In this document: one piece after another, positions 6,977-13,394 of the stretch
Position numbering within the stretch: the stretch's first letter is position 1
How the letters are laid out: each line of letters starts with the position of its first letter
Origin: an uncultured Faecalibacterium sp.
Lineage (GTDB): Bacteria > Bacillota > Clostridia > Oscillospirales > Ruminococcaceae
Assembly (NCBI GenBank): GCA_900551435.1
Contig: URVW01000062.1
Span: 1-14,743 of the forward strand
Direction of reading: 5' to 3'
DNA length: 14,743 nt
Program-made: the position numbers and the translations under genes
Notes under the pieces: generated by a model
Databases searched by the model: none
What the model was told of the DNA's origin: nothing
What the model saw: the letters and a program-made list of their open reading frames with translations, nothing else

Positions 6977-7010
6977 GTTTTAATTGCACAAATATGCAAC
7001 TTTTAATTGC
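6971..7010. repeat. Two tandem 17-bp repeats, candidate operator array
   Basis: ATGCAAGTTTTAATTGC (6971-6987) and ATGCAACTTTTAATTGC (6994-7010) differ at one base and start 23 bp apart. Each is itself an inverted repeat, TGCAA-N7-TTGC(A). The first overlaps the -35 of the minus-strand ligase promoter. The pair lies 40-110 bp before the divergent plus promoters of the membrane acyltransferase gene, so one regulator could act both ways. Confidence 0.6.
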
Positions 7011-7049
7011 GGTCAACTTGTGCAGAGGGATGGGATTTGCTCCCTTTTC

Positions 7050-7078
7050 TTGTTTCCGGTCCTCGGGTGTGGTACACT
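7050..7078 (+). promoter_or_regulatory. Possible upstream promoter of the glycan operon
   Basis: TTGTTT (7050-7055), a 17-nt spacer and TACACT (7073-7078), with TG one base before the -10 (extended form). It is weaker than the promoter 70 bp downstream; it may be a second start site. Confidence 0.35.
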
Positions 7079-7119
7079 TTTTTACGGTTTCCGGGGCCGG
7101 AGGTCCTGCCCGCGATTGA

Positions 7120-7148
7120 TTGACAGAACCTCAAAAAAGCATTATACT
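7120..7148 (+). promoter_or_regulatory. Main promoter of the membrane acyltransferase/GT operon
   Basis: Consensus -35 TTGACA (7120-7125), a 17-nt spacer and -10 TATACT (7143-7148), giving a leader of about 90 nt to the ATG at 7246. Confidence 0.8.
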
Positions 7149-7245
7149 GAGAATAAAGTATTTTTACTATTTTCAACAATTTGCGCCCGAATTGCGGCAT
7201 TCCTGCCCTTCCCGGGAGAACTACGGCGCAAAGGAGGACCATTTC

Positions 7246-8376
7246 ATGGAGGGGACGAAAACCCGCACCGCCAATTCTCTGGGCATGTTCGATCTGCTGA
7301 AGGGCATCGGGATGCTGACCATCGTGTTTGCGCATTCCGCCGAACTGTATCCGGTGGGTGCCACGACCACCATCACGCCCATGACCTTTTATCTGTTCGC
7401 CTACCGCGAATCCCTGATGGCGGCATTTTACATCGCAAGCGGCTACGGCTTCCGCAAGCGTTCCATCGGCAAGTGCATCGACCAGCAGTTCAAGACTCTG
7501 CTGAAGCCCTACATTTATACAGGCATCGCCACGACCGTTTTTCATTTCATCATCCATTACTTGAACTTCGGCTCGCTCGAGAACGCCGCCACCGAGACGT
7601 TCAAGGTCTTGGGCGGCTTTGCGCTGGGGCTGCCCCACACGGCGACTTACTTTGGGCAGACCTTCTTTTCCTGCGGCCCCATGTGGTATCTGCTCTCGCT
7701 GATGATCGCATGGATCCTGCTGGACGTCATCCTGAATATCTTCCCCGAAAACTACACACACTGGGCAGTATTGGGGACCATGCTGCTGGGCTGGGGCATC
7801 TGCATCACATGGGAGACGCCCTTCTGCATCGGACAGGGCATGGTCACGGTCCCGTCGCTCTACGTCGGCTACCTTGCCAAGAAGTACAAGCTGTTCGACA
7901 AGCCCCTTTCCCGGAAGCTCAAGCTGGGGATGATCGGTTCTGCGCTGGCTGTGGCCGCGCTGGTCCTGTGGACCCAGAGCACCGACTGCGTTTCCATGGC
8001 CGAGTGGACCATGGGACCGGTGAGCATCGCGCTGGACGCGATGACCGGTCTGGGGATGCTGTCGCTGCTGCTGTGGTTCCAGCGCCATGTGGACAACTTC
8101 CTCACCCGGGGCATTCAGGCCGTCGGCCGCCGCTCCCTGTACATTTTCTGCGTCCACACCGTCGAGCTGACCGCCATCCCGTGGTATCTGATGGTCGAGA
8201 AGTTCGCGGGCCGCGAGGCGCTGGGTCTTGTGACTCACTTTGTCGTTTCGATGGGATCCATTTTGCTCATCTGCGAACTGATCCTGCGTCTGCGGGACCT
8301 GAAATTCAAACGGACCGTTGCCCGCAAAGCAGCCGCACCGGCCGCGGACCGGCGGCACTATGCTTCCAAACACTGA
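7246..8376 (+). CDS. Acyltransferase family 3 integral membrane protein
   Basis: A product of 376 residues from ATG 7246, with AAGGAGG at 7231-7237 (8 nt spacing). The protein is hydrophobic throughout with about ten predicted membrane helices. The first helix carries the family signature: D-L-LKGIGMLTIVFAH with His30, the conserved helix-1 histidine of Acyl_transf_3 proteins (OafA, NodX-type). MWYLLSLMIAW and LYIFCVHT are further family-like segments. These enzymes acetylate or succinylate sugars of cell-envelope glycans, usually from acyl-CoA at the inner membrane. The C terminus is basic and cytosolic. It is the first gene of a plus-strand unit with the coiled-coil protein and the GT4 enzyme, which suggests modification of a surface polysaccharide. 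A link to the divergent ligase/ACP set is possible but unproven. Confidence 0.85.
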   Translation: MEGTKTRTANSLGMFDLLKGIGMLTIVFAHSAELYPVGATTTITPMTFYLFAYRESLMAAFYIASGYGFRKRSIGKCIDQQFKTLLKPYIYTGIATTVFHFIIHYLNFGSLENAATETFKVLGGFALGLPHTATYFGQTFFSCGPMWYLLSLMIAWILLDVILNIFPENYTHWAVLGTMLLGWGICITWETPFCIGQGMVTVPSLYVGYLAKKYKLFDKPLSRKLKLGMIGSALAVAALVLWTQSTDCVSMAEWTMGPVSIALDAMTGLGMLSLLLWFQRHVDNFLTRGIQAVGRRSLYIFCVHTVELTAIPWYLMVEKFAGREALGLVTHFVVSMGSILLICELILRLRDLKFKRTVARKAAAPAADRRHYASKH

Positions 8377-8382
8377 ATTTTT

Positions 8383-8399
8383 GCGGGAGCTTCTCCCGC
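8383..8399. other. Intergenic hairpin within the operon
   Basis: A perfect 7-bp stem GCGGGAG (8383-8389)/CTCCCGC (8393-8399) with a 3-nt loop lies 6 nt after the acyltransferase stop. No U-tract follows on either strand, so it is more likely an mRNA-stability or processing hairpin than a terminator. Confidence 0.5.
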
Positions 8400-8434
8400 T
8401 GAAGTGAAATCATAAAAATGAGGAGAATCCGGTT

Positions 8435-9259
8435 ATGAACAACGACGCTCCTGTCACCACGGCCGCTCTGCAAGGCCGTATTGCGAATCTGGAACAGCAG
8501 CTCAAGCTTTCCGACGAGGGAGTTTCTCGTCTGGCGCAGCGCTGCCTTGATCTGGAAAAAGAGGTGCAGTCCTACCTTGCGGCCCATCCCCAGAGCGAAA
8601 AGCACACCGACTCCCCCGCCCTGCTGCAGCCCATCATCTATTTTGATGCGGGCTTTGGCTTTTCGGAAAAAGACACCCTCACCGCCCCCGATTACGAGCT
8701 GGACGAGCTGACCGGCGCTGTGACGGCTACCTTTGAGCTGCCCGTGACGGCGCAGGGGCTTCGGTTCGACCCGGGCGAGCTTCCCTGCTGTGTGACCGGT
8801 CTGAACTTTTCCGATGACCGCATCCTCTGCCGCCCGGTCAACGGCGTCTGTCTGCCGGAGGAGAACACTTTATTCCTCGGGGACGACCCCAATTATCAGC
8901 TGGACGGCCTGAGCCACTACCCCGCCGGGATGAAGCTCGGCGTCACCTACGGCTATTTCCCGCTGGAAGAGCTGGCCGACGAGCCGCTGTTCCGCACCGT
9001 TCTGGAGGGCATCCAGCAGTTCCAGAAAACCAAGGACAGCGAGGTGCAGCACATCCAGCAGCTGAACGAGACGATCACCGCCCAGCAGCAGGCCGTGGCC
9101 GCGCTGCAGCAGGAAATCGCCCAGCTCCGCCAGAAGAATGCGGAATCGGAAGCCCGCTGCCAAGCCTACGAGACGTCTCTGGAAGGCGTGCTGAACAGCA
9201 GCAGCTGGAAGCTGACGCTGCCCCTCCGCCGTCTGCTGGGGCTGTTCCGCCGCAGCTGA
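8435..9259 (+). CDS. Coiled-coil protein with glycosyltransferase-associated SWKLTxPLR tail
   Basis: A product of 274 residues from ATG 8435, with AGGAG at 8421-8425. Residues 10-48 form a leucine-heptad coiled coil. A central globular part (about 60-185, starting PIIYFDAGFGFSE) is of a type seen in rhamnan and LPS synthesis proteins. A Gln-rich coiled coil (about 190-250) follows, and then the C-terminal SSSWKLTLPLR (about 255-265) with a basic, amphipathic end. The SxSWK/RLTxPLR tail is common at the ends of glycosyltransferases and methyltransferases of surface-polysaccharide clusters and probably docks them to the membrane or complex (inference). No nucleotide-sugar or SAM motif is visible, so it may be an organising or length-control protein. 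It is 25 nt ahead of the GT4 gene in the same operon. Confidence 0.65.
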   Translation: MNNDAPVTTAALQGRIANLEQQLKLSDEGVSRLAQRCLDLEKEVQSYLAAHPQSEKHTDSPALLQPIIYFDAGFGFSEKDTLTAPDYELDELTGAVTATFELPVTAQGLRFDPGELPCCVTGLNFSDDRILCRPVNGVCLPEENTLFLGDDPNYQLDGLSHYPAGMKLGVTYGYFPLEELADEPLFRTVLEGIQQFQKTKDSEVQHIQQLNETITAQQQAVAALQQEIAQLRQKNAESEARCQAYETSLEGVLNSSSWKLTLPLRRLLGLFRRS

Positions 9260-9284
9260 GCCGCCCACGACAGAGGAGCAAGCC

Positions 9285-10889
9285 ATGTATAACAGTTACA
9301 GTTCCCTGCAGCGGGCGCAGTTGTCCGAGCAGGTCTATTCCGATACCCAAAGCACCTATCTTCTGGTCTACGCCCCGGCCCGCCACGCCGCGCTGGACGC
9401 AGCCCTGCGGGATCAGCTGCACCGCAAATTCCGGCTGGTGGAGCATCTGGGCAGCGAGCTGACCGATTCCGTTTCGGGCGTGCTGCTGGTCAGCGAGGAC
9501 GTCACCTGCATGTCCACCACCCTGACCTATTTTGCACAGGCGCTTCAGGACGGCGCAGATTACGCCGTCTGTGATGCCGTGTTTGGGTTCGGCGGGGCCA
9601 CCGCTCTGTATCAGAGCCACGGCCACTGGCCGCAGAGCAGGTTCGCGCTGGTCAGCCGCCCGCTTCTGGACCGCTGCCGCGCCGCCGCCAAGGACCCCGA
9701 AAGCGTCTCCGAGCTTCTGGCGCTGGCCGCACAGCTGGCGCAGACGCCCACCCACATTCCACAGGCACTCCTGCACTACCAGCGGGACATCTCTGCTGAG
9801 GACGTGTATTCCGTTTCCGGCAAGCGGGCTTTCGTCATGAGCCATGTGCTGGACATGACCGGCGCGCCCATCGTGCTGGTCAGCGCCGTGCCGGTCCTCC
9901 GCGAGATGGGGTATGAAGTCGTGGTCCTCGGCCCGGACGATTCCGGTTCGCTGCAGCTCTTCGTGGACGCAGGAGCCGCCGTCATCACCCACGCGGGCTG
10001 TGTCTCCTCGAACACCCTCTGGGGGCTGGCCCTCTGTGCCGATTTCGTCTTGGTCAACACGGTCGTCGAAGCCCGTGCCATCCGCGCCCTGAGCAATGCG
10101 CCGGTCCCGGTCCTGTGGTGGCTCCACGATGCCTTTGCGGGCTATCCGCACATCGCACATCAGATCCCCAAGACCATCGCTTCCAACGTGCAGGTCTATT
10201 CTGTCGGCAAGCACGCCGCCGCCGCGATGCACTCGGTCCGCCCGGACTTTGAGATCCGGCAGCTCATTTATGGTCTGCCCGATTATGCACAGGAGGATTT
10301 CCCCCGCTGTGACCTCGGTTACCCCAGCGACCGCCCACTCTTCGTGACGGTCGGCTCGTTCGAGCGCCGGAAGGGCCAGGACATCTTCTGCAAGGCCATC
10401 CGGCTCCTGCCCGACGAAGTGCGGCAGAAGGCTTCGTTCCTCTTTGTCGGCAAGGCCGCTGACAAGGAGATGATGGATTCCGTCCGCGCCCTGACCGCCG
10501 AGCACCCTGACAGTGTGTTCTACTGCAAACGCCTGAGCCGCGCCGAGATCAAGAACCTCATGGAACAGTGCACCTGCTTGGTCTGTGCGTCCCGCGACGA
10601 CCCCATGCCCACCTTCGTGACCGAGGGCCTGATCTTCGGCAAGCCGTCCATCGTGTCGGAACACACCGGCACGGCGGGACTCATCACCGAGGGCGTAGAC
10701 GGCTTCGTCTACAAGGATGACGACCCTGAACAGCTGGAAACCGCACTGGAATGGGCCATCCTGCACCCGGAAAAGCTCTCTGCAATGCGGAATGACTGCC
10801 GCAAACTCTACGAGCGGTATTATTCCAAGCAGTCGTTTGCGGATACCCTCACCGCTGCTGTACAGGAAGCCGTGGCGAACGTAACGTAA
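9285..10889 (+). CDS. GT4-family glycosyltransferase with N-terminal extension
   Basis: A product of 534 residues from ATG 9285, with GAGGAG at 9273-9278. Residues 180-340 are the acceptor-side Rossmann domain (HVLDMTGAPIVLVSAVPVL, then EVVVLGP). Residues 350-530 are the GT4 donor domain: FVTVGSFERRKGQDIF (353-368), FLFVGK, and the nucleotide-sugar binding site SRDDPMPTFVTEG with Asp439 and Glu447 spaced as the E-x7-E pair (the first Glu is Asp). IVSEHTGTAGLI and VDGFVY complete it. A retaining glycosyltransferase at the inner face of the membrane is expected. The first 175 residues are not needed for GT4 and resemble a degenerate nucleotide-diphospho-sugar fold (TYLLVYAPA, GVLLVSEDV); I cannot assign them. 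It ends 6 bp before the palindromic repeat element, which probably helps end the transcript. Confidence 0.85.
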   Translation: MYNSYSSLQRAQLSEQVYSDTQSTYLLVYAPARHAALDAALRDQLHRKFRLVEHLGSELTDSVSGVLLVSEDVTCMSTTLTYFAQALQDGADYAVCDAVFGFGGATALYQSHGHWPQSRFALVSRPLLDRCRAAAKDPESVSELLALAAQLAQTPTHIPQALLHYQRDISAEDVYSVSGKRAFVMSHVLDMTGAPIVLVSAVPVLREMGYEVVVLGPDDSGSLQLFVDAGAAVITHAGCVSSNTLWGLALCADFVLVNTVVEARAIRALSNAPVPVLWWLHDAFAGYPHIAHQIPKTIASNVQVYSVGKHAAAAMHSVRPDFEIRQLIYGLPDYAQEDFPRCDLGYPSDRPLFVTVGSFERRKGQDIFCKAIRLLPDEVRQKASFLFVGKAADKEMMDSVRALTAEHPDSVFYCKRLSRAEIKNLMEQCTCLVCASRDDPMPTFVTEGLIFGKPSIVSEHTGTAGLITEGVDGFVYKDDDPEQLETALEWAILHPEKLSAMRNDCRKLYERYYSKQSFADTLTAAVQEAVANVT

Positions 10890-10895
10890 AAAAAG

Positions 10896-11031
10896 AACCT
10901 CTCCGTCATCGCTTCGCGATGCCACCTCTCATAGCAGGAGGGGCCTTGGCAGAAAGGGAACGTTTCTCTTTTTTGTCAACGGCTCCCCTTGTCCAAGAAA
11001 GTGGTCGAGTGAATGCGATGGCGGAGAGGTT
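10896..11031. repeat. Palindromic repeat element (about 136 bp), MITE/REP-like
   Basis: The outer arms 10896-10912 and 11015-11031 pair at 16 of 17 positions (AACCTCTCCG with CGGAGAGGTT, then CATCGC with GCGATG). Inside, CATCGC-TTC-GCGATG (10907-10921) forms an alternative small hairpin, and GGAGGGG (near 10937) faces CTCCCC (near 10983). A T-rich run lies at 10968-10974. It has no coding frame worth calling. I recall similar CCTCTCCG elements scattered between genes in Faecalibacterium-type genomes; copy number cannot be checked here. It may act as the terminator of the GT operon. Confidence 0.7.
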
Positions 11032-11137
11032 TTGTTATATCTCGTCGATTTATCACCGTTCGTACAATTTCTTTTATCATTTCGCACGAACTGCCGGAAA
11101 AAATTTTGCGCAAGTTCACAAAGCGGCGCTCCTGCTG

Positions 11138-11146
11138 TGGTATACT
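11138..11146 (+). promoter_or_regulatory. Extended -10 promoter of the flippase-like gene
   Basis: TGGTATACT fits TGnTATAAT-type extended -10 elements. A weak TTCACA lies at 11115-11120 with a long 20-nt gap. It sits 36 nt before the ATG at 11182. Confidence 0.55.
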
Positions 11147-11181
11147 TGCATCCAAAGACCACGAAAGGAGTTTCTTCCACG

Positions 11182-12225
11182 ATGAACCAGACCTCTGCCC
11201 CGCAGCAGCCCTCCCGCAAAAAGACTTTGATCTCGCTGACGGTCATCTGCATCCTGACCGTTGTTGTTTTTCTCATTTTCAAGAGCCACTGGGCCGAGAT
11301 TTCCGCCGCCCTTGCACAGCTGAGTTTCTGGCAGGTGCTCGTGGTGCTGGCTGTCGGCCTGACCTATCCGGTGCTGGAAGGCGTCATCAGCTGGGTCATC
11401 GTCCGCAGCCGTCTGCCGCACTTCACCCTTCGGCAGGGCTTGGAGTCCGCCTTTATGGGAACCTTCGGCAATGTCATCTGCCTTGGCGCAGGGGCTATGC
11501 CGATGCAGTCCTATTATCTCTACCGGTGCGGGCTTCCGCTCGGCCCCGGCGTCGGCCTGATGACGCTGCAGTATGTGTTCCACAAAACCACGGTCCTGCT
11601 CTACGCCACCATCATGCTGCTGTTGCAGCACCAATGGCTGGCGGCCAATACATCCGGCGTTCTGAATTATCTGCCGCTGGCCTATCTGGTGGTCGCGGCG
11701 ATCATCGTAGCGCTGGTGCTCGTCTGTGTCTCGCCGCTCATCCAGCGGCTGGCGCGCTGGGCGCTGGGCTATCTGCCCAAGACCGAGAAGTGGCAGACCC
11801 GCCGGGAAAAATGGCTCGAGCAGCTGGACACCCTCGGCACAGAGAGCCGCCATCTCGTCACCGACAAGACCCGCTGCTTCAAGATCTTTGCGCTGCACAC
11901 CTTCAAGCTGTTTTTGATGTTCACTCTGCCGTATCTCTGCATCCGGTTCATGAACCTCTCCTGCGGGCTGGACTTCTGGCAGGTCCAGCTGCTGACCAGC
12001 CTGATGCTGTTCCTCTCCAACGCCCTGCCCAATGTGGCGGGCATGGGGTCCATCGAAACAGCCTTCCTGCTGGTGTTCGGCAGTTTCATGACCAGCGGCG
12101 AAGCTATGAGCACCCTGATGCTCTTCCGCATCGCCAGCTACTATTTCGTGTTCGGTTTCTGCGCTGTGGCGTCGCTGTTCGCGCAGAAGCATTTGGATGA
12201 GCTGGAGAACAAACGTCAAAGCTGA
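11182..12225 (+). CDS. LPG-synthase-TM (UPF0104/flippase-like) membrane protein
   Basis: A product of 347 residues from ATG 11182, with AAAGGAG at 11164-11170 (a rather long 11-nt spacing). The frame extends upstream into the promoter and repeat, but this is the first start behind a ribosome site. It begins with a short polar tail and a basic SRKK, then about eight membrane helices. The family pattern shows in AFMGTFGNVICLGAGAM, LMTLQYVFHKT and LSNALPNVAGMGSIETAFLLVFG, which match the PF03706 membrane domain of MprF-like proteins. There is no aminoacyl-transferase domain, so it is a stand-alone transmembrane part, likely moving lipid or lipid-linked sugars across the membrane (inference). A basic-acidic cytosolic loop lies at about 190-230. 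No terminator follows before the strong cpt promoter, only 4 nt beyond the stop. Confidence 0.85.
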   Translation: MNQTSAPQQPSRKKTLISLTVICILTVVVFLIFKSHWAEISAALAQLSFWQVLVVLAVGLTYPVLEGVISWVIVRSRLPHFTLRQGLESAFMGTFGNVICLGAGAMPMQSYYLYRCGLPLGPGVGLMTLQYVFHKTTVLLYATIMLLLQHQWLAANTSGVLNYLPLAYLVVAAIIVALVLVCVSPLIQRLARWALGYLPKTEKWQTRREKWLEQLDTLGTESRHLVTDKTRCFKIFALHTFKLFLMFTLPYLCIRFMNLSCGLDFWQVQLLTSLMLFLSNALPNVAGMGSIETAFLLVFGSFMTSGEAMSTLMLFRIASYYFVFGFCAVASLFAQKHLDELENKRQS

Positions 12226-12229
12226 CCCA

Positions 12230-12258
12230 TTGACATAATTGCCGTAGTCGCGTATAAT
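12230..12258 (+). promoter_or_regulatory. Consensus sigma-A promoter of the cptIN locus
   Basis: TTGACA (12230-12235), a spacer of exactly 17 nt and TATAAT (12253-12258): both hexamers are perfect. Transcription should start near 12265, just before the leader hairpin AGACA-GCGA-TGTCT (12268-12281). High RNA output is expected of a type III antitoxin. Confidence 0.9.
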
Positions 12259-12292
12259 AATATTAGAAGACAGCGATGTCTCAAAATAGTGT

Positions 12293-12386
12293 CCGCTCCC
12301 CGATATGCGGCAGATAAATGGTCGGGATCACAAATATTGCCGCTTCCCGATATGCGGCAGATAAATGGTCGGGATAAAAATGTTTG
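12293..12386 (+). repeat. Two tandem 47-nt antitoxin repeats
   Basis: Unit 1 is 12293-12339 and unit 2 is 12340-12386. The first 36 nt of each are identical except one base (C12298/T12345), which falls in the loop between the two stems. The 11-nt A/T-rich tails are looser. The 12 nt before unit 1 resemble the tails, so the array may be phased as two units plus a partial one. Toxin cutting most likely falls in the tails (inference). Confidence 0.9.
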
Positions 12387-12387
12387 C

Positions 12388-12413
12388 AGAGCCTCGTCGA
12401 AAGACGAGGCTCT
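12388..12413 (+). terminator. Attenuating terminator between antitoxin and toxin
   Basis: A perfect 11-bp stem AGAGCCTCGTC/GACGAGGCTCT is closed by a GAAA tetraloop. It is followed by ACGTTTATT, a poor U-tract, then the cptN ribosome site GGAGG at 12423-12427. Such leaky terminators set a high antitoxin to toxin ratio in type III loci. Confidence 0.85.
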
Positions 12414-12432
12414 ACGTTTATTGGAGGTTCTC

Positions 12433-12912
12433 ATGCTGGATGCACAGCTTTATTTTTTATCTGACCAGTATTACATCGACTTTCCAGACGACAAGCTTAT
12501 GAAAAACAAGGATGTCATTCAGGGAGTCCCCCACAGCCGCCCTTGCTTTCTTGCCTTTCCAGATTCCAAAAATCCGGCGATCTATTGGCTTGTACCGATT
12601 TCCTCCCGCTATGAAAAATACCAGAAAATCGCACAAGCGAAAATCGAGAAATACGGCCGCTGTAATACGATTCGATTTGGTACAGTGCTCGGGCGAAACG
12701 CTGCTTTTTTGATTCAAAACATGTGCCCCGTCACAGAGCCTTATCTGATCGCTTACATCAATAAAAATTCAGAGCCAATTTGTTTGGATGACCGCATCGT
12801 GGCAGATGTCACGAAAAATGCACGCGAAGTGCTTGCCATCGCCCGCAGAGGTGCAAAAGTCATTTTTCCAGATGTTTTCAAAATTTATCAAGCATTGGAT
12901 CAGACCCTCTAA
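12433..12912 (+). CDS. cptN: Type III toxin-antitoxin system CptIN family toxin (endoribonuclease)
   Basis: A product of 159 residues from ATG 12433, with GGAGG 5 nt upstream. An in-frame GTG at 12289 would run through the antitoxin repeats and is surely not the start. Recognisable family blocks: HSRPCFLAF, IYWLVPISSRYEKY, IEKYGRCNTIRFGTVLG, AFLIQNMCPVTEPY, NAREVLAIARRGAKVIFPDVFKIY. These match the ToxN/AbiQ-fold toxins of the CptN branch, about 150-165 residues long. The toxin is expected to cut cellular RNA and to process its own repeat RNA. Type III systems are known for plasmid maintenance and, in ToxIN and AbiQ, phage exclusion by abortive infection. The gene is AT-richer than its neighbours, which fits transfer as a cassette. 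It ends at a strong terminator. Confidence 0.92.
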   Translation: MLDAQLYFLSDQYYIDFPDDKLMKNKDVIQGVPHSRPCFLAFPDSKNPAIYWLVPISSRYEKYQKIAQAKIEKYGRCNTIRFGTVLGRNAAFLIQNMCPVTEPYLIAYINKNSEPICLDDRIVADVTKNAREVLAIARRGAKVIFPDVFKIYQALDQTL

Positions 12913-12922
12913 AAACAAAAAT

Positions 12923-12966
12923 CGGGGCACGTCGGTGGTCAAGCGACATGTCCCGTTTTTGTTTTC
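12923..12966 (+). terminator. Intrinsic terminator after cptN
   Basis: Arms 12923-12934 and 12944-12955 pair over 12 positions with one G-T pair and one mismatch, around a 9-nt loop, followed by TTTTTGTTTT. AAAAACAAAA before the stem makes it usable from the minus strand too. Confidence 0.9.
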
Positions 12967-13107
12967 TGTTTTCGCAAAAGCTGCCGTACCAGAGCCGCTT
13001 TTGCCGCGCGGAGGATGCAGAGCAAACCAGAAGCTGCACCCTGCCAAAAGAAAAAGAGAGTATGGAATGGAGGAATCGAAGCTCTTTGCAGCGAGCTTCG
13101 CAGCTTT

Positions 13108-13125
13108 GGTTAGATTTAACTAACC
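13108..13125. promoter_or_regulatory. Inverted repeat GGTTAG-N6-CTAACC, candidate operator (copy 1)
   Basis: Perfect 6-bp arms (13108-13113 and 13120-13125) surround ATTTAA. It lies just downstream of the minus-strand promoter at 13139-13167, where a repressor would block transcription. A second copy lies at 13395-13412. Confidence 0.5.
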
Positions 13126-13138
13126 TTGCCGTGACAAC

Positions 13139-13167
13139 AGGATACCATAGTTTGTCATGACTGTCAA
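13139..13167 (-). promoter_or_regulatory. Minus-strand promoter without an evident gene
   Basis: On the minus strand, TTGACA (13167-13162), a 17-nt spacer and TATCCT (13144-13139). It would drive transcription through the GGTTAG repeat toward the cptN terminator, where no minus gene is visible. Confidence 0.45.
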
Positions 13168-13268
13168 GCCCCGATTTGAAATTTTCGCAAAAAAGTTTTT
13201 TCCCGGAAAACTGGACACTTCTGCTAAGAAACCTTTGCCGCTTTTGTGGAAAATCCACTCGTTTCCTC

Positions 13269-13297
13269 TTGCTTTTTTTCGGAATCGTTGTTATTAT
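13269..13297 (+). promoter_or_regulatory. Candidate pflB promoter
   Basis: TTGCTT (13269-13274), a 17-nt spacer and TATTAT (13292-13297). It leaves a leader of about 140 nt with a terminator hairpin inside it. Confidence 0.5.
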
Positions 13298-13359
13298 ATT
13301 CTCAAGGTTGGCAGGGTGTTTTGTGTCTGCGTCCGGCCAGCCCGTTCGCCCGCCCCCAG

Positions 13360-13382
13360 AAAACCGCCGAGAAGCGGTTTTT
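13360..13382 (+). terminator. Leader terminator/attenuator before pflB
   Basis: AAAACCGC (13360-13367) and GCGGTTTT (13374-13381) form a perfect 8-bp stem with a 6-nt loop, ending in TTTTTC. It stands between the candidate promoter and the gene, so it may attenuate pflB or close off an upstream unit. Confidence 0.7.
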
Positions 13383-13394
13383 CAAAGGCTCATT

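Larger units (their letters stand above)
12265..12413 (+). ncRNA. cptI: CptI-type antitoxin RNA (type III toxin-antitoxin)
   Basis: The transcript between the consensus promoter and the terminator hairpin is non-coding and made of two tandem units ahead of a CptN-like toxin gene, which is the defining layout of type III systems. Each unit contains interleaved complements giving an H-type pseudoknot. In unit 1, CCGC (12293-12296) pairs with GCGG (12307-12310), and CCCGA (12299-12303) pairs with TCGGG (12322-12326). In unit 2 the same pairs are at 12340-12343/12354-12357 and 12346-12350/12369-12373. Known type III antitoxins are cut by their own toxin into single pseudoknot units that wrap and block it. 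A 5-bp leader hairpin with a GCGA loop precedes the units. The 5' end is inferred from the promoter. Confidence 0.85.

Noticed and set aside
7021..7050. Weak terminator AGGGA...TCCCT followed by TTTTCTTG on the plus strand
   Set aside because: Only 5 bp of stem, and there is no plus-strand gene upstream to terminate.
7003..8373. 456-codon minus-strand frame opposite the membrane acyltransferase
   Set aside because: No family features, His/Gln-rich shadow composition. The plus strand has clear membrane helices, promoter and ribosome site.
8383..8399. Hairpin after the acyltransferase gene as an intrinsic terminator
   Set aside because: Perfect stem but no U-tract on either strand. The downstream gene has no evident promoter of its own, so termination here is unlikely.
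9075..10925. 616-codon open frame on the minus strand
   Set aside because: It lies opposite the GT4 gene, has low-complexity His/Gly/Asp/Arg-rich composition and no ribosome site. It is an antisense shadow of a GC-rich gene.
12293..12375. 36-nt direct repeats as a mini CRISPR array
   Set aside because: Only two copies with an 11-nt gap, no spacer-sized insert and no cas genes. The interleaved complements, promoter, terminator and CptN-like toxin explain them as a type III antitoxin.
13077..13100. tRNA or structured RNA gene at the CGAAGCTC/GAGCTTCG hairpin
   Set aside because: One isolated stem; no acceptor, D or T arm pairing could be laid out.
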